A stretch of 64,000 nucleotides of DNA from JBBQXK01 sp038209775. GTDB taxonomy: Bacteria; Pseudomonadota; Alphaproteobacteria; Rhodobacterales; Rhodobacteraceae. The notes under the pieces were generated by a model. The model was not told where the DNA came from. It did no database searches and saw nothing but the letters and a program-made list of their open reading frames with translations. Numbering within the stretch: the stretch's first letter is position 1; every line of letters begins with the position of its first letter. The position numbers were made by a program, and so were the translations under genes. Shown in pieces: positions 16,886 through 25,792 of the stretch. Where the stretch lies: positions 62,001-126,000 of the forward strand of contig JBBQXK010000006.1 in NCBI GenBank assembly GCA_038209775.1. The letters run 5' to 3'.

Positions 16886-16909
16886 GCGGGCAGGCCCAAG
16901 CCTGCCCGC
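16886..16909 (+). promoter_or_regulatory. Hairpin immediately upstream of the first trkH start
   Basis: GCGGGCAGGC and GCCTGCCCGC are perfect 10-base arms around a CCAA loop, ending three bases before the ATG at 16913. It would cover the ribosome-binding region. Alternatively translation begins at GTG 16880, in which case the hairpin is inside the coding sequence. Confidence 0.6.
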
Positions 16910-16912
16910 ACC

Positions 16913-18364
16913 ATGGCCATCGATCTGCGTCCCGTGTTCCACATCATCGGCCTGATGCTGTTGGCGTTCGGGGCGGTGATGATATTTCCGGCAGCACTTG
17001 ATCTGGCCGGGGGTTTGCCCGACTGGCGCGCGTTTGTGACTGCGGGCGTGGCCTCGATGTTTGTGGGCGGTGCGATGGCGGCGGCGACGGCGGATGCGCC
17101 GCTGCGGTCGCTGGACGGGCGGCAGGCATTTGTGCTGACGGTGGGGATCTGGGTATCGCTGTCGGGGTTCGGGGCGCTGCCGTTCATGCTGGGGCCGCCG
17201 GAGTTGTCGTTCACCGATGCGGTGTTCGAGGCGGTGTCGGGCATCACCACCACGGGATCGACGGTGATCGTGGGGCTTGATGCGCTGCCGCCGGGGATCA
17301 ACCTGTGGCGGGGCATGCTCAACTGGATCGGCGGCTTGGGGATTGCGTTCGTGGCGATGATCTTTCTGCCGGTGATGCGGGTGGGGGGGATGCAGTTTTT
17401 CAAGACCGAGGGTTTTGACACGATGGGCAAGGTGCTGCCGCGCGCCGCAGACATCGCGCGGGCTCTGGTCAATGTCTATGCCGGGCTGACGTTTGCCTGC
17501 ATCGGGGTTTATGCAGCACTGGGGATGGAGCCGCTGGATGCGGTGGTGAATGGTGCGGCGACGATTGCGACGGGGGGGTTTTCGCCGTCGGACGCGAGTT
17601 TCGGCAAGTATCCGGGGGCGGCGGAATATGCGGGGGCGCTGTTCATGCTGTTGGGGAGCCTGCCCTATATCCGCTATGTGCAGATGGTGACGGGCAGCCC
17701 CGGTGCGCTGTGGCGCGATCTGCAGGTGCGGGGGATCGTCAAGGTGCTGGTGGTGGCGCTGGCGGTGATCGTGGTGTGGCGGCTGGCAACGTCGGATCAG
17801 GCCGTGGAGCCGGTGTTCCGTGAGGCGTTGTTCAACCTGTCATCGGTGCTGACGGGAACCGGGTTCTTTTCGGGGTCATTCGGCGGCTGGGGGCCGTTTG
17901 CGATGATCGTGGCGATGGTGCTGGGGATGATCGGCGGCTGTTCGGGGTCAAGTTCCGGCGCGCTGAGCATCTTTCGCGTGCAGGTGATGATGCGGGCCAT
18001 CGGCATGGGAGTGCAGCGGATTGCCGAGCCAAGCCGGGTGACGATGCTGCGTTATGACGGGCGGCCGGTGTCACAGGACACGGTGGCGGGGGTCATGACG
18101 TTCGTGAACGGCTATATCGTGACGCTGGGGGTTCTGAGCGTGGCGCTGACGCTTACGGGAATCGATGCGACGTCGGCGATCTTTGCGATCTGGACGTCGA
18201 TGGGCAACATCGGCTACGGCTATGGGCCGCTGGTGGCGGCGACGGGGACGTTCCGCGATTTCAATGATACGGCGATCTGGATCATGACGCTGGCGATGCT
18301 GATGGGGCGGCTTGGGTTGCTGGCGATCTTTGTGCTGGCGCTGCCGCGGTTCTGGGTGGCTTGA
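16913..18364 (+). CDS. trkH: TrkH-family potassium uptake channel, paralog 1
   Basis: A 483-residue inner-membrane protein with the four pore-loop repeats of TrkH/KtrB. The selectivity-filter segments are visible in order: SGITTTGST near residue 112, ATIATGGFS near 218, VLTGTGFFSG near 312 and SMGNIGYGYG near 430. TrkH works with a TrkA/KtrA RCK subunit, which is not encoded nearby. The ATG at 16913 has a hairpin instead of a ribosome site; GTG 16880 with GGCGGGG ahead of it is an alternative. A paralog follows 33 bases downstream. Confidence 0.93.
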   Translation: MAIDLRPVFHIIGLMLLAFGAVMIFPAALDLAGGLPDWRAFVTAGVASMFVGGAMAAATADAPLRSLDGRQAFVLTVGIWVSLSGFGALPFMLGPPELSFTDAVFEAVSGITTTGSTVIVGLDALPPGINLWRGMLNWIGGLGIAFVAMIFLPVMRVGGMQFFKTEGFDTMGKVLPRAADIARALVNVYAGLTFACIGVYAALGMEPLDAVVNGAATIATGGFSPSDASFGKYPGAAEYAGALFMLLGSLPYIRYVQMVTGSPGALWRDLQVRGIVKVLVVALAVIVVWRLATSDQAVEPVFREALFNLSSVLTGTGFFSGSFGGWGPFAMIVAMVLGMIGGCSGSSSGALSIFRVQVMMRAIGMGVQRIAEPSRVTMLRYDGRPVSQDTVAGVMTFVNGYIVTLGVLSVALTLTGIDATSAIFAIWTSMGNIGYGYGPLVAATGTFRDFNDTAIWIMTLAMLMGRLGLLAIFVLALPRFWVA

Positions 18365-18397
18365 CAGGGGCGGGGTGATCCGACGACCTTGCGCCCC

Positions 18398-19846
18398 ATG
18401 CTGGACTTGCGCCCTGTCGGATACATCATCGGCCTTCTGGTGGCGACACTGGGTGTGCTGATGGTATTCCCGCTGATCCTTGATGTGGCGGCGGGGGATG
18501 GGAACTGGCGGGCGTTCTTCATCTCGGGGTTGATCAGTCTGGGGGCGGGGGGGCTGGTGGCGCTGTCTTGTGCCAGTGGCGCGGGGCGGGGGCTGACGCT
18601 GCAGCAGTCGTTCATCCTGACGACGGGGGTCTGGGTGGCGATGCCGGCCTTTGGCGCGCTGCCGTTTGTCATTGGTGAGCCCGGCGCGCCCTATCTTGAT
18701 GCGCTGTTCGAGGCGGTGTCGGGGATGACGACCACCGGCACCACGGCGTTTCCGTCGCTGGACACGCTGCCGCCCGGGGCCAACATGTGGCGCGCGATGC
18801 TGCAATGGCTGGGGGGGCTGGGCATCGTCATCGTGGCGATGATCTTTCTGCCGGTGATGAAGGTCGGCGGCATGCAGTTCTTCAAGTCCGAGGGGTTCGA
18901 CACGCTGGGCAAGATCCTGCCGCGTGCGCTGGATATCTCGGCGGCGCTGATCCAGATCTACATCGTGATGACGCTGGCCTGTGCGCTGACCTATGCGATG
19001 CTGGGGATGGGCGGGTTTGATGCGGTGTTCCATGCGATGTCGACGGTGTCGACAGGCGGATTTTCCAGTTATGACCGCAGCTTCGGGGCATTCGCGGGGA
19101 TTCAGGAATATGCCGCGTCGGTGTTCATGATCCTGGCATCGTTGCCGTTCATCCGGTTCGTGCAGGTGGCGCAGGGCGATCTGGGGCCGATGTTCCGGGA
19201 TGTGCAGGTGCGGGCCTATCTGCGCTGGAACGCCTATGCGATTGCGGCGGTGGTCGCGTACGAGGTGACGGTGCGCGGGGCCGAGTTCTGGCCGATGCTG
19301 CGCGAGGCCACGTTCAACGTGATCTCGACGTTTTCGGGCACCGGGTTTGCCAGTGTGGACCTGACGGCATGGGGGCCGTTTCCGTTTGCCATCCTGATCA
19401 TCGTCGGGCTGATCGGGGGCTGCACGTCATCGACCGGGTGTTCGATCAAGGTGTTCCGCTATCTGATCCTGTTCGAGGCGATCAAGGTGCAGGTGCGGCG
19501 GTTGCAAAGCCCGTCGTCGGTGTTGTTCGTACGCTATCAGGGGCGGCGGGTGGATGAGGAGGTGATCACCTCGGTCTGCGTGTTCTTCACGCTGTTCATC
19601 CTGACGTTCGGGCTGTTGTCGGTGGGGCTGTCGCTGACCGGGCTGGGGTTCCGCACGGCGGTGACGGCGGCGTGGACGGCGGTGGCGAATGTGGGGCCGG
19701 TGTTCGGCTCTGAAGTGGGGCCGACCGGGGCCATCGACGGGTTTCCGACATCGGCCAAATGGATGATGATCGGGGGCATGCTGGTGGGGCGGCTGGAGTT
19801 GCTGTCGGTCTATGTGCTGTTGCTGGCGCGGTTCTGGCGCACCTGA
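18398..19846 (+). CDS. trkH: TrkH-family potassium uptake channel, paralog 2
   Basis: A 482-residue paralog of the preceding protein, with the same start (LDLRPVGYIIG versus IDLRPVFHIIG) and the same four filter segments: SGMTTTGTTAF, STVSTGGFSSY, TFSGTGFASV and AVANVGPVFG. The fourth filter differs, NVGP instead of NIGYG, which could alter ion preference or gating. The pair could form homo- or heterodimers, as TrkH functions as a dimer. It appears to be in one operon with copy 1. No trkA is adjacent. Confidence 0.93.
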   Translation: MLDLRPVGYIIGLLVATLGVLMVFPLILDVAAGDGNWRAFFISGLISLGAGGLVALSCASGAGRGLTLQQSFILTTGVWVAMPAFGALPFVIGEPGAPYLDALFEAVSGMTTTGTTAFPSLDTLPPGANMWRAMLQWLGGLGIVIVAMIFLPVMKVGGMQFFKSEGFDTLGKILPRALDISAALIQIYIVMTLACALTYAMLGMGGFDAVFHAMSTVSTGGFSSYDRSFGAFAGIQEYAASVFMILASLPFIRFVQVAQGDLGPMFRDVQVRAYLRWNAYAIAAVVAYEVTVRGAEFWPMLREATFNVISTFSGTGFASVDLTAWGPFPFAILIIVGLIGGCTSSTGCSIKVFRYLILFEAIKVQVRRLQSPSSVLFVRYQGRRVDEEVITSVCVFFTLFILTFGLLSVGLSLTGLGFRTAVTAAWTAVANVGPVFGSEVGPTGAIDGFPTSAKWMMIGGMLVGRLELLSVYVLLLARFWRT

Positions 19847-19865
19847 CCCGGGGCCCGGCGCGCGG

Positions 19866-21707
19866 TCACGGCCAGCAGGACACCAGCACCGTCATCTGCG
19901 TGGCGCGCCTTGTAAGGTCGGCAGGGGCCAGTGCGCCGTCGCGCACCGCCGGCGGCAGGGTCAGGCCCGCCGTGACCAGTCGTGCCGCGATGGCAGAACT
20001 GCCTGCGGCAAAGGACACGCCTTCGGGCAACTGCCGGGTGCCGCCGGTTTCGCGCGGCAGAAGCATCCCCAGAACCGCGCCCGAGGCATCCAGAACCGGC
20101 CCGCCCGCATCGCCCGGCAGGACATCCAGCGACAGACGCCGCAGGTCAGCCTCGCCGTTCAGGCCGCTGTCGGCCTCAACCGTGCCGAAGGTCAGGGCGG
20201 GGGCGGGCAGGGCGTCTTCGTAGGAATAGCCCGCCACTGCAATTTCCGACCCAAGCCGGGGCGCACTGGCCTCAAGCCCCGCGACGGCGGCGGGGGCGAG
20301 GGGTTTGGCGGGGGTCAGAAGGGCAAGGCCAAGGGCTGCATCGGTCAGGGTCACGGTCGCTTCGGTATCGCGGTCAAGGGTGATGCGGGCACAGCCCGTC
20401 ACCGCCTCGGGCACGGTGATGACCGCGCCCGCCGTGGTGACATAGAACCCGGTGCGGGACCGTTCCGGGCGGCGCACCTCCATCCCCGCCAGCATGCCCG
20501 CGCGTGCGCTGTCGTCCAGTGGCACGAGGCCGGGGTCAAGGGCACGGGTGCCCACGGGTTTGAAGCTGGCCTTCATGGTTTGCAGGACCGTGTCGGCGGT
20601 GGCCGCTGCCTGCGGCTCCCAAGTCAGCATCCAGCCTTTGATAAGGCCCTGTGACAGGCCCGCCTCGGCATGGGTGGCGATGCGGGCATCGGCGGCGTCG
20701 ATGGTGAAAGACCGGTCACCGCGTTCGCGGGGGCCGGTCAGGGGGACGATGTCCAGCGTCTGGAGGATGTCGTAAAGGCCGTACAGCGATGCCTCATCCC
20801 CCGGCTGCGAGATCAGGGTCAGGCGGATGCCGCTGTTATCTTTGGCGCGGTACTGCACGAACGGCGGGTCGTAGCGGTCAAACTCCACAAGGGCCGAGGG
20901 CAGGGCAAATTCGATGCCCGATTCAGGCTCGGTCGTGGCGACAAGGCCAAGTTCCGCCTCGATCCGGGCGCGTTCGCCCAACAGGGTGGCGCGTTGTTTG
21001 GTGGTAAGGACGCCGGTTTCGGTGACGCCCTGTGCGACCTGCCATGCGGCGATGGACGCGCGGGTGCCGGGGCCGAAGGCGCCGTCGATGGCGTTGGTGT
21101 AGAAGCCGAACCATTGCAGGGCGGACTGGATCGCCTCGCGTTCATCACGCGACAGGGCGGCCTCGGCGCGGCGGGCTTCGGCCACGGTTTCCTCGGGTTC
21201 GGGTGCGGGTGCGGGGGGGGCGGGGATCGGTTCGGGGGTGATGACGGCGGTTTCGGGGGTGGTGTCGGGGGTGGCATCCGGGGTCGCATCGGGCAGGGTG
21301 GTCACGTCAACGGGTGCCGGCGGGGCCACGCCCACCAGCGGGGCATCGGCGGGGTTCACGCCCACCGGCCAGAAAGGGGCGCGGAACAGGGTGCCTTCGG
21401 TCACGAAGCTGTCCGCGGGCACCAGATTGTTGACCCGCAGGTCCGACAGCCGCAGGGCCGCACTTTCGGGGGCATAGGGGCCAAGGGCGATGGCGTACCA
21501 GCCCGAGGCCATGCGGAACCCGGCCACATCGGGAAACGCCCCGGCATAGGCACGCGCCCGTTCCTCGGCCCCGGCAAGGGTTGGCTGCGCCTCGATCTGC
21601 ACCCATGCGCGGGGGCCGGTCTGCGCCTGCGCGATGCCCCCCAGACCCGGGGCCAATACCAGCGCCATCACAAGGCCCAACAGCCGCACCGCAACACCGA
21701 TATCCAA
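19866..21707 (-). CDS. Secreted SPOR / peptidoglycan-binding protein with inactive trypsin-like domain
   Basis: A 613-residue exported protein with signal peptide to about residue 29. Residues 33-110 look like a SPOR domain (AWVQIEAQPTLAGAEERARAY). A Pro/Thr/Glu-rich linker spans 128-175, and residues 187-245 are a peptidoglycan-binding domain (ALQWFGFYTNAIDGAFGPGTRASIAAWQ). Residues 415-585 resemble a trypsin-fold protease, but the GDSGGP motif is GDAGGP with Ala534 replacing the nucleophile, and the usual TxxHVV histidine region reads ITVPEAVTGC. It is therefore a probable cell-wall-anchored pseudoprotease acting as a binder or scaffold. Confidence 0.85.
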   Translation of the reverse strand: MDIGVAVRLLGLVMALVLAPGLGGIAQAQTGPRAWVQIEAQPTLAGAEERARAYAGAFPDVAGFRMASGWYAIALGPYAPESAALRLSDLRVNNLVPADSFVTEGTLFRAPFWPVGVNPADAPLVGVAPPAPVDVTTLPDATPDATPDTTPETAVITPEPIPAPPAPAPEPEETVAEARRAEAALSRDEREAIQSALQWFGFYTNAIDGAFGPGTRASIAAWQVAQGVTETGVLTTKQRATLLGERARIEAELGLVATTEPESGIEFALPSALVEFDRYDPPFVQYRAKDNSGIRLTLISQPGDEASLYGLYDILQTLDIVPLTGPRERGDRSFTIDAADARIATHAEAGLSQGLIKGWMLTWEPQAAATADTVLQTMKASFKPVGTRALDPGLVPLDDSARAGMLAGMEVRRPERSRTGFYVTTAGAVITVPEAVTGCARITLDRDTEATVTLTDAALGLALLTPAKPLAPAAVAGLEASAPRLGSEIAVAGYSYEDALPAPALTFGTVEADSGLNGEADLRRLSLDVLPGDAGGPVLDASGAVLGMLLPRETGGTRQLPEGVSFAAGSSAIAARLVTAGLTLPPAVRDGALAPADLTRRATQMTVLVSCWP

Positions 21708-21859
21708 CGTCAGACCCCTGCAACAAATCCGTTACCCCGCCAGACCATAATTTGTAACGCTTGGCCAGAGCATCGGGCGGTCAGGAATGTCGCCCGCGCG
21801 GTAATTTTTCGTGTGTTCCCGCTGAGGTTGTCGCGGTTGACGCGGGCCCCCCGCGCGGA

Positions 21860-21888
21860 TTGACCCCCTGCAGCGATCTGCCTATGGA
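21860..21888 (+). promoter_or_regulatory. Promoter for glyQ
   Basis: TTGACC at 21860-21865 and TATGGA at 21883-21888 lie 17 bases apart, with a predicted start near 21895 and a 26-base leader before the glyQ ATG. The remaining divergent gap (21708-21859) shows nothing else that I can name. Confidence 0.6.
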
Positions 21889-21920
21889 AGGGGCGTCAAT
21901 CGCCACGGGGAAGCCTGCCG

Positions 21921-22844
21921 ATGAACGATGCCGTGGCCAGACCCACCAGCTTTCAGGACATCATCCTGGCGCTGATGACCTATTGGGCATCGCGGGGCTG
22001 TGCCGTGCTGCAACCCTATGACATGGAGGTGGGGGCGGGCACGTTCCATCCGGCGACCACGCTGCGCGCCTTGGGGTCGCGGCCCTGGGCCGCCGCCTAT
22101 GTGCAGCCTTCACGGCGGCCGACCGACGGGCGCTATGGCGAGAACCCGAACCGGTTGCAGCATTACTATCAGTATCAGGTCATCATCAAACCATCACCGC
22201 CCGATCTGCAGGACCTGTATCTGGGGTCATTGCGGGCCATCGGCATCGACCCTTCGCTTCACGACATAAGGTTTGTCGAGGATGACTGGGAAAGCCCCAC
22301 GCTGGGCGCCTGGGGTCTGGGGTGGGAGGTGTGGTGCGACGGGATGGAGGTGTCGCAGTTCACCTATTTCCAGCAGGTCGGCGGGCATGACTGCAAGCCT
22401 GTTTCGGGTGAATTGACCTATGGGCTGGAGCGGCTGGCGATGTATGTGCTGGGCGTGGATCATGTGATGGACATGCCGTTCAATGATCCTGCGTCGCCTA
22501 CCCCGCTGAGCTATGGCGACATCTTCCGCCAGACCGAACAGGAATACTCGCGCCACAACTTTGACGTCGCCGATACCACCCAGCTTTTGCGCCATTTCGA
22601 GGATGCCGAGGCGGAATGCGGGCGTATTCTGGCGGCTGATCCGGTCGACAAGGCGGGCCGGGTGATCGTGATGGCGCATCCGGCCTATGACCAGTGCATC
22701 AAGGCCAGCCACTTGTTCAACCTGCTGGATGCGCGCGGCGTGATCTCGGTGACCGAGCGGCAGGCCTATATCGGGCGGGTGCGGGCCTTGGCCAAGGCCT
22801 GTGCCGATGCGTTTGTGACCACGCCCGCCGGGGCCAGCGCATGA
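21921..22844 (+). CDS. glyQ: Glycyl-tRNA synthetase alpha subunit
   Basis: A 307-residue catalytic subunit of the heterotetrameric bacterial GlyRS. Typical class II motifs are seen: TSFQDIILALMTYWASRGCAV at the N-terminus, MEVGAGTFHPATTLRALG near 35, VQPSRRPTDGRYGENPNRLQ near 58, and FTYFQQVGG near 140. It activates glycine; the beta subunit handles tRNA. The gene's TGA overlaps the start of a small membrane-anchored gene that separates it from glyS. Confidence 0.97.
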   Translation: MNDAVARPTSFQDIILALMTYWASRGCAVLQPYDMEVGAGTFHPATTLRALGSRPWAAAYVQPSRRPTDGRYGENPNRLQHYYQYQVIIKPSPPDLQDLYLGSLRAIGIDPSLHDIRFVEDDWESPTLGAWGLGWEVWCDGMEVSQFTYFQQVGGHDCKPVSGELTYGLERLAMYVLGVDHVMDMPFNDPASPTPLSYGDIFRQTEQEYSRHNFDVADTTQLLRHFEDAEAECGRILAADPVDKAGRVIVMAHPAYDQCIKASHLFNLLDARGVISVTERQAYIGRVRALAKACADAFVTTPAGASA

Positions 22845-23371
22845 TGGGCAAGGCGGTCGGCATCCTGATCGTGGTGACCGCGCTGATCGGCGGCGCGGTG
22901 CTGTATTACCTGCAGGTCTATGCCTTTTACACCCGGCTGCCTGCCGCTGCCGTGGCCGACCTGCGGGTGACGCTGGCCGATGGCCGCGAGGTGCCGGTGA
23001 CGGCCACCGATTTCGACGGCATCGACGCCGCCAGTTCGCCCATCCGCTACCGCGCCTGCCTGACGCCCGAGGCGCTGCCGCCGCTGGCCGAGCTTGCCCC
23101 CTATCCCGCCGCCGATCCCCTGAACGCGCCGATGTGGTTCATGTGCTTTGACGCCCGCGCCATCGGCGAGGCGCTGGAGACGGGGCGGGCGCAGGCGGTT
23201 CTGGCGCAGAAGGATTTGCATTACGGCATCGACCGGGTGCTGGCGCTGATGCCTGACGGGCGCGCCTATGTCTGGCACCAGATCAACCCCTGCGGCATGG
23301 CCGTGTTCAACGGCAAGACCGCCCCCGAAGGCTGTCCGCCGCCGCCCGTCCGCGCGGCGGCCACGAGGTAA
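22841..23371 (+). CDS. DUF6446-like membrane-anchored protein between glyQ and glyS
   Basis: A 176-residue protein with a single N-terminal membrane anchor (residues 5-27, VGILIVVTALIGGAVLYYLQVYA-like) and a periplasmic domain of about 145 residues. That domain has three cysteines (YRACLTPE, WFMCFDAR, INPCGMAVFN) and a proline-rich tail. The ATG overlaps glyQ's stop (ATGA) and glyS begins nine bases after its own stop, so all three genes should be co-transcribed. The position between glyQ and glyS is a recurrent Rhodobacterales arrangement. Function unknown. Confidence 0.85.
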   Translation: MMGKAVGILIVVTALIGGAVLYYLQVYAFYTRLPAAAVADLRVTLADGREVPVTATDFDGIDAASSPIRYRACLTPEALPPLAELAPYPAADPLNAPMWFMCFDARAIGEALETGRAQAVLAQKDLHYGIDRVLALMPDGRAYVWHQINPCGMAVFNGKTAPEGCPPPPVRAAATR

Positions 23372-23379
23372 CCAGACCC

Positions 23380-25629
23380 ATGCCCGACCTTCTGATCGAA
23401 CTCTTCTCCGAGGAAATCCCCGCCCGGATGCAGGCCCGCGCCAGTGCCGACCTGAAACGGCTGATGACGGACGGGCTGGTGTCGGCGGGGCTGACCTATG
23501 TGTCGGCCGGCGCCTTTGCCACGCCGCGCCGCCTGACGCTGGCGGTTGAGGGGCTGACGGCGGCCAGCCCGGCCCAGACCGAGGAACGCAAGGGGCCAAG
23601 GGCCGACGCGCCGGATGCGGCGGTTGAGGGGTTCCTGCGGTCAACGGGGCTGACCCGCGAGCAACTGGTGCTGCGCGATCAGGGCAAGTCGCAGGTGTTC
23701 TTTGCCGTCGTGGAACGCCCGGGCCGCCCCGCCGGTACGATCGTGGCCGAGGTGCTGGAGGGGGTGATCCGTACCTTCCCATGGCCCAAGTCGATGCGCT
23801 GGGGCAATGGCACCTTGCGCTGGGTGCGGCCTTTGAAATCCATCCTCTGTGTCCTGACCGACGAGGGGGGCGCCACCGTGGTGCCCCTGTCGGTGGACGG
23901 GATCGCGGCGGGGGACACCACCGAGGGCCATCGGTTCCTGTCGCCGGGCCGTTTCGTGGTGCGGTCGTTTGACGACTACTCCGCGCGCCTGCGCCGCGCC
24001 CATGTGATGCTTGACCCCGCCGAGCGGGAGGCGTCGATCTGGCAGGGGGCCACGAACCTCGCCTTTGCGGCAGGGCTGGAGGTGGTGCCGGATGCGGGGC
24101 TGTTGGCCGAGGTGGCGGGGCTGGTCGAATGGCCGGTGCCGCTGATGGGCCGGATATCGGATGAGTTTCTGGGGCTGCCGCCCGAGGTTCTGCAAACCTC
24201 GATGCGCGAACATCAGAAGTTCTTTTCGGTGAAGAACCCCGCCACGGGCCGGATCGAGGGGTTCGTGACCGTGGCCAACATGGTGACGGCGGATGACGGG
24301 GCCACGATCCTGAAGGGCAACCTCAAGGTGCTGTCGGCGCGGCTGTCCGACGCACGTTTCTTCTGGGAGAATGACCTGCGTGTGGCGAAGGCGGGGATGG
24401 GCGCGTGGGTTGACGGGTTGGCGGCGGTGACGTTCCACAACAAGCTGGGGTCACAGGCCGAACGTGTAGGGCGCATCGCGGCGTTGGCGCGTGAGATTGC
24501 GCCCATGGTGGGGGCCGATCCTGCATTGGCCGAAGCGGCGGCGCGGGTGGCCAAGGCCGATCTGCGGTCGGCGATGGTGGGCGAGTTCCCGGAATTGCAG
24601 GGCGTGATGGGCATGTACTATGCCCGCGAGGCCGGGTTGCCTGAGGCGGTGGCACTGGCCTGTCGCGATCACTATGCGCCGCTGGGGCCATCGGATGCAG
24701 TGCCGTCCGAGCCTGTGTCGGTGGCGGTGGCGCTGGCCGACAAGATTGACACCTTGTGCGGGTTCTGGGCGATTGATGAGAAGCCTACGGGGTCGAAGGA
24801 CCCATTTGCGCTGCGCCGGGCGGCGTTGGGGGTTTTGAGGTTGGTGGTGGGGAATGGTGCTAGGGTTGAACTAAAGACAACTCTCTTCATCGGAGGTGAT
24901 CTACATTACCAGCAGTTCCAACGCGAAGCTGCAGACGACATTCAGTCTGGAGATGAAAAGCTCGCATTGAGTTTGGGAATTGCGTCTCGGCATTTGGAGG
25001 AAGCGAGGGAGCTACTTCGCATGCACCTTCCTCGTCGAGATACGAAATCAAAGTTTCTTGAACTCAACTTGCAAACACGCGTTGGAGACATCCAAGATCC
25101 AGATGACGACCTCCTCACCTTCCTCCACGACCGCCTCAAGGTCACCCTCCGCGATCAGGGCATCCGCCCTGACGTCATCGACGCCTGCCTCGCCATGCCC
25201 GGCAACGACGACCTCACCCTTCTCGTCAAACGCGCCCAGGCCCTTGCCGCTACACTCAAAACCGACGACGGCGCGAACCTCCTCCAGGGCTTCAAGCGCG
25301 CCAACAACATCCTGACCGCCGAAGAGAAAAAGGACGGCGTCGAATACTCCTACGGCCCCGACGTCAAGTTCGCCGAAGGCCCCGAGGAACGCGCCCTCTT
25401 CGCCGCCCTTGACCATGCCGAAACCATCATCACCCCCGCCATGGCGCAGGAAGATTTCGCCACCGCCATGCAGGCCATGGCCACCCTGCGCGCCCCCGTC
25501 GACTCCTTCTTCACCGCCGTACAGATCAACACCGACAATCAGGTTGTCCGCCGCAACCGCCTGAACCTCCTCCACCGCATCCGCAGCCTGTGTGCGCAGG
25601 TGGCAGACCTGACCAAACTCGACGGCTAA
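23380..25629 (+). CDS. glyS: Glycyl-tRNA synthetase beta subunit with an anomalous insert
   Basis: A 749-residue tRNA-recognition subunit of GlyRS. The N-terminus MPDLLIELFSEEIPARMQ, FPWPKSMRWGN near residue 138, the HD-like region (EAVALACRDHYAPLGPSD, VALADKIDTL) and the DALR-like C-terminus are all standard. E. coli GlyS is 689 residues. The excess lies at about 495-570, in low-GC DNA (24860-25090), where third positions are often A or T. After it, codons switch from G-ending to strongly C-ending. The frame stays open, so the protein is likely functional, with an insert between the HD-like and anticodon-binding parts. Confidence 0.93.
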   Translation: MPDLLIELFSEEIPARMQARASADLKRLMTDGLVSAGLTYVSAGAFATPRRLTLAVEGLTAASPAQTEERKGPRADAPDAAVEGFLRSTGLTREQLVLRDQGKSQVFFAVVERPGRPAGTIVAEVLEGVIRTFPWPKSMRWGNGTLRWVRPLKSILCVLTDEGGATVVPLSVDGIAAGDTTEGHRFLSPGRFVVRSFDDYSARLRRAHVMLDPAEREASIWQGATNLAFAAGLEVVPDAGLLAEVAGLVEWPVPLMGRISDEFLGLPPEVLQTSMREHQKFFSVKNPATGRIEGFVTVANMVTADDGATILKGNLKVLSARLSDARFFWENDLRVAKAGMGAWVDGLAAVTFHNKLGSQAERVGRIAALAREIAPMVGADPALAEAAARVAKADLRSAMVGEFPELQGVMGMYYAREAGLPEAVALACRDHYAPLGPSDAVPSEPVSVAVALADKIDTLCGFWAIDEKPTGSKDPFALRRAALGVLRLVVGNGARVELKTTLFIGGDLHYQQFQREAADDIQSGDEKLALSLGIASRHLEEARELLRMHLPRRDTKSKFLELNLQTRVGDIQDPDDDLLTFLHDRLKVTLRDQGIRPDVIDACLAMPGNDDLTLLVKRAQALAATLKTDDGANLLQGFKRANNILTAEEKKDGVEYSYGPDVKFAEGPEERALFAALDHAETIITPAMAQEDFATAMQAMATLRAPVDSFFTAVQINTDNQVVRRNRLNLLHRIRSLCAQVADLTKLDG

Positions 25630-25633
25630 CCCC

Positions 25634-25727
25634 TTTTTCTGTCCCCAAATATCCCACGGGGGTTTGCCACCGGGAACGCCACCGGTTCGAGTGACCGGTG
25701 GCATGGGGGGGTGTGAAACCCCCCGGT
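25634..25727 (-). repeat. G/C hairpin plus GATATTT core repeat, copy B (reverse)
   Basis: On the minus strand, a GGGGGGTTTCACACCCCCCC hairpin (about 25705-25724) is followed by a second stem, CCACCGGT / ACCGGTGG (25679-25701), and then the core CCCGTGGGATATTTGGGGAC ending near 25643. It begins five bases after the glyS stop and fills most of the gap to the PPDK-like gene. Confidence 0.75.
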
Positions 25728-25792
25728 CCTGCCCGCGACACTTGCGCCACTGTCACAAAGGCGTATGCTGCGCCTGAACATCAGGTGCCGCA

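Noticed and set aside
20670..21863. A glycine-rich 397-codon plus-strand frame opposite the SPOR pseudoprotease
   Set aside because: The glycine-rich composition is the complement of the Pro/Thr/Ala-rich linker of the real gene; there is no ribosome site or family similarity.
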